This document shows, one piece after another, positions 62,312 to 64,000 of a stretch of 64,000 nucleotides of DNA; position 1 is the first letter of the stretch, and the number at the start of each line of letters is the position of its first letter. The DNA is from Symsagittifera roscoffensis (taxonomy: Eukaryota; Xenacoelomorpha; Acoela; Convolutidae). Both the position numbers and the translations under genes were made by a program. Location of the stretch: positions 23,083,254 through 23,147,253 of the forward strand of contig NC_087065.1 of assembly GCF_963678635.1 (NCBI RefSeq), written 5' to 3'. The notes under the pieces were generated by a model. It was not told the DNA's origin and did not search any database. It saw nothing but the letters and a program-made list of their open reading frames with translations.

Positions 62312-63406
62312 ATGTTGTTGGGAGCCACATCTCCCATCATTGCCCCTCGCATCGGAGCAGCTCGTGATGCGGAGAAGAGAATGCTGAAGTGGAGTGAAGG
62401 GATGGAGCCGCGCTTCATCAGCTGGAATGTTGCAGCCGCGCACACGTTTGACTTCTCATTTCCTGATGCTTGGAGTAGGAAAAAGATCAAGGCATTACCT
62501 TCCAGGAGACCAGAGGTCTCGGCTGAAATGTGGAACGAAGTGTATACTCCCACGGATGATTTATCAAGACTGAAGTGGTCAGGAGAAGCGAAAGTAGTGA
62601 TGCTGGAAGTGGCAAGGGAGATCAGAGGAGGCTCATACATAACGATAGAGGACCTGGCACCACATGGCGAGGAGTCCGTAGAATTCCTGGTGAACGATGA
62701 ATTGTTTTATCACGCAGGAGACATGACCGTACCGGCTCGGCCGGACTCGGGCATAGACACACGACAAGGCCCTTCAGGACCCAAGCCGAAACCTGATGCA
62801 GGTGATGATGAATTGATGGATCAGGACGATAACGATAAGGACATCGAGGGAAAGACGGGAAAACCGGGTGAGACGGATCTAGGAGCGTTGGAGAGAGACT
62901 TGCTAGAATACCGGTTCAGTGAAGACGACGATGGGGAAGTCGATGGGAGTCTATTGCTAATGACGCCATCGTCTTTCATGTCCCCTACAAAGGAGGCGTC
63001 GGCCGACTTATCCCCGATGGACCCAATAAGCCAGGCGAGAGAATGCAGAAGCAGGGATCCGCAAAGATTGCTCCATGAGTCACCGAGGAGGAGAAAAATC
63101 GAGGAATCAATGAGGGTATCCTTCCTGAGTACGCTACCAGAAGAGGAATGGGAGAGATATCAAAGTGAATTAGAAGGCAAGACAGGGGCAGCCTGGAGCC
63201 GAGTGAACTTCATGGAAAGGTCATGGGATGTGATACGACGATATGGGACGCAGTCCATAATGAAGGTGGGATTGAACCAACCCATCATGCGCGAGGTCCT
63301 GCAGAAAATAGTGAACTCCATGGAGTCGGATGTTCTGACCGAGTCAGTTACAGAAGACAAGGCCGATGATCAGCAGGTCACAAGTCACAAAGAAATTACC
63401 TGTTAG
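62312..63406 (+). CDS. Unrecognised 364-residue protein
   Basis: ATG at 62312. The N-terminal 130 residues are compact and ordered (MEPRFISWNVAAAHTFDFSF, SAEMWNEVYTPTDD, AKVVMLEVAREIRGGSYITI). A long acidic region follows (DDELMDQDDNDKD). The last 100 residues are helical (STLPEEEWERYQSELEGKTG, FMERSWDVIRRYGTQSIMKV). No counterpart exists beside the left module copy. It is in line with the module genes on the same strand, 66 bases after P460. Confidence 0.5.
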   Translation: MLLGATSPIIAPRIGAARDAEKRMLKWSEGMEPRFISWNVAAAHTFDFSFPDAWSRKKIKALPSRRPEVSAEMWNEVYTPTDDLSRLKWSGEAKVVMLEVAREIRGGSYITIEDLAPHGEESVEFLVNDELFYHAGDMTVPARPDSGIDTRQGPSGPKPKPDAGDDELMDQDDNDKDIEGKTGKPGETDLGALERDLLEYRFSEDDDGEVDGSLLLMTPSSFMSPTKEASADLSPMDPISQARECRSRDPQRLLHESPRRRKIEESMRVSFLSTLPEEEWERYQSELEGKTGAAWSRVNFMERSWDVIRRYGTQSIMKVGLNQPIMREVLQKIVNSMESDVLTESVTEDKADDQQVTSHKEITC

Positions 63407-63665
63407 ACGAGCCAGAAAGGGGCTGAAGCGACTAAAAGGGAAGACAGGAAGTCGAGCCGTGAACCCGAGAGTGGTGAAGTCGAAAGCCAGCGCAGTGGTG
63501 GCCTCTTTAACGAGCGCAGGTCGTTCAGGCGAGAGCGGGCAAGGAGATGGTGCAACACTGACAGGGGGAGAAAAAGAGAATCTGATACCCCCTATGCTCT
63601 TGGCAGGTCTGACCACGACAGCCGTGAGATCAAAGAAAACAGCACGAACCCTGGCAGACACTTAA
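63366..63665 (+). CDS. Small basic protein of unknown function
   Basis: 99 codons from an ATG that lies inside the end of the preceding gene (41-base overlap, other phase). Very basic at the start (KKLPVRRARKGLKRLKGKTG) and Gly/Ser/Thr-rich later. Not recognised. It could be a nucleic-acid-binding part of the preceding protein displaced by an indel. Confidence 0.4.
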   Translation: MISRSQVTKKLPVRRARKGLKRLKGKTGSRAVNPRVVKSKASAVVASLTSAGRSGESGQGDGATLTGGEKENLIPPMLLAGLTTTAVRSKKTARTLADT

Positions 63666-63671
63666 TTAGAG

Positions 63672-64000
63672 ATGGAGATCATCAGTGAATGTGGATCTGG
63701 AGGACTTGAAGATTACAGGCCATCGCGGACCAACATGGCCAAGTTGAAACTGGAAGGACAACTCGACGTGGTCGAGTACAGTCGAGTCACTGTGACGGAA
63801 TCGGTCCACATGGGAGATCCAGCAGGGGGTTATATGGAGATGTTGAAAGCGAGAAACTCCGCGAGAGGGCACCTGATGGCTTGGAGCGAGAAGCGAGCCA
63901 TGCAGGAATATCTGAAAGAGCTTACGGAGATTTCAAACTTAAATCGGAAAGAATACGGCACGGTAATGTCCTCTGAAGCGAACGAAATCGGGTTGGAAAA
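63672..64000 (+). CDS. Unrecognised protein, running off the window
   Basis: An ATG at 63672 opens a frame without a stop to the window end (over 109 codons), in the same phase as the preceding ORF and only 6 bases after its stop. It reads LEDYRPSRTNMAKLKLEGQL, VHMGDPAGGYMEMLKARNS, MQEYLKELTEISNLNRKEYG and so on: charged and helical, without a known motif. It may continue the set of module genes. Confidence 0.5.
   Translation, partial: MEIISECGSGGLEDYRPSRTNMAKLKLEGQLDVVEYSRVTVTESVHMGDPAGGYMEMLKARNSARGHLMAWSEKRAMQEYLKELTEISNLNRKEYGTVMSSEANEIGLE

Noticed and set aside
1..64000. CRISPR arrays, rRNA genes, prokaryotic operons
   Set aside because: No regularly spaced repeats with unique spacers, no rRNA-like sequence, and gene structure is eukaryotic.

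Overview
The window looks like genomic DNA of an animal, probably an invertebrate, and nearly all of it is decayed mobile DNA. The evidence for an animal is a split host gene (Hem/NCKAP1 family, minus strand, 2592-3910) together with a Penelope-like element with a GIY-YIG nuclease, a CR1/Jockey-like LINE, a Maverick/Polinton-type protein-primed DNA polymerase and several Gypsy-class elements. The Hem gene is too divergent to name a phylum safely. No bacterial operon signals, CRISPR arrays, rRNA genes or convincing tRNA genes were seen.

Layout. 1-2591: no gene recognised, one long hairpin. 2592-3910 (-): N-terminal exons of the Hem/NCKAP1 homologue. 4104-6368 (+): Penelope-like element whose reverse transcriptase carries an inserted PHD-like zinc finger. 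6801-12320 (+): LINE with an SGNH-esterase ORF, a zinc-finger/coiled-coil ORF1 interrupted by a 713-bp hAT-type non-autonomous element with an 8-bp target duplication, and a broken endonuclease/RT ORF2. 12845-17031 (-): wrecked Polinton-type PolB. 19551-39250: a nest of related Gypsy-class elements in inverted and tandem arrangement. It includes a 6.47-kb segment (24193-30666) duplicated as 30667-37129. Downstream of integrase these elements carry an accessory region that encodes a coiled coil and a DnaJ-like J domain.

At about 42 kb the base composition changes by eye from AT-rich to GC-balanced. 42137-46056 (-) and 57729-62245 (+) are two diverged, inverted copies of one unrecognised gene module: an N-terminal SGNH hydrolase with an intact catalytic set, a second degenerate SGNH-like domain, and a conserved protein of about 460 residues. 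Between them lies a long Gypsy-class element (47796-57184, +) with gag, two zinc knuckles, protease, RT, RNase H, integrase and a C-terminal macro domain. Its upstream region contains two tandem copies (47105-47218 and 47290-47401) of a structured RNA whose stems differ by compensatory base changes. Further unrecognised ORFs (62312 to the window end) continue on the plus strand.

How the parts fit. None of the retroelement copies looks able to move: frames are broken and several catalytic residues are lost. The right-hand 22 kb may be one large composite element (structured leader, gag-pol-macro, then the SGNH/P460 module) with a second inverted module copy beside it. This, the J-domain Gypsy and the covarying RNA are the best candidates for something undescribed.
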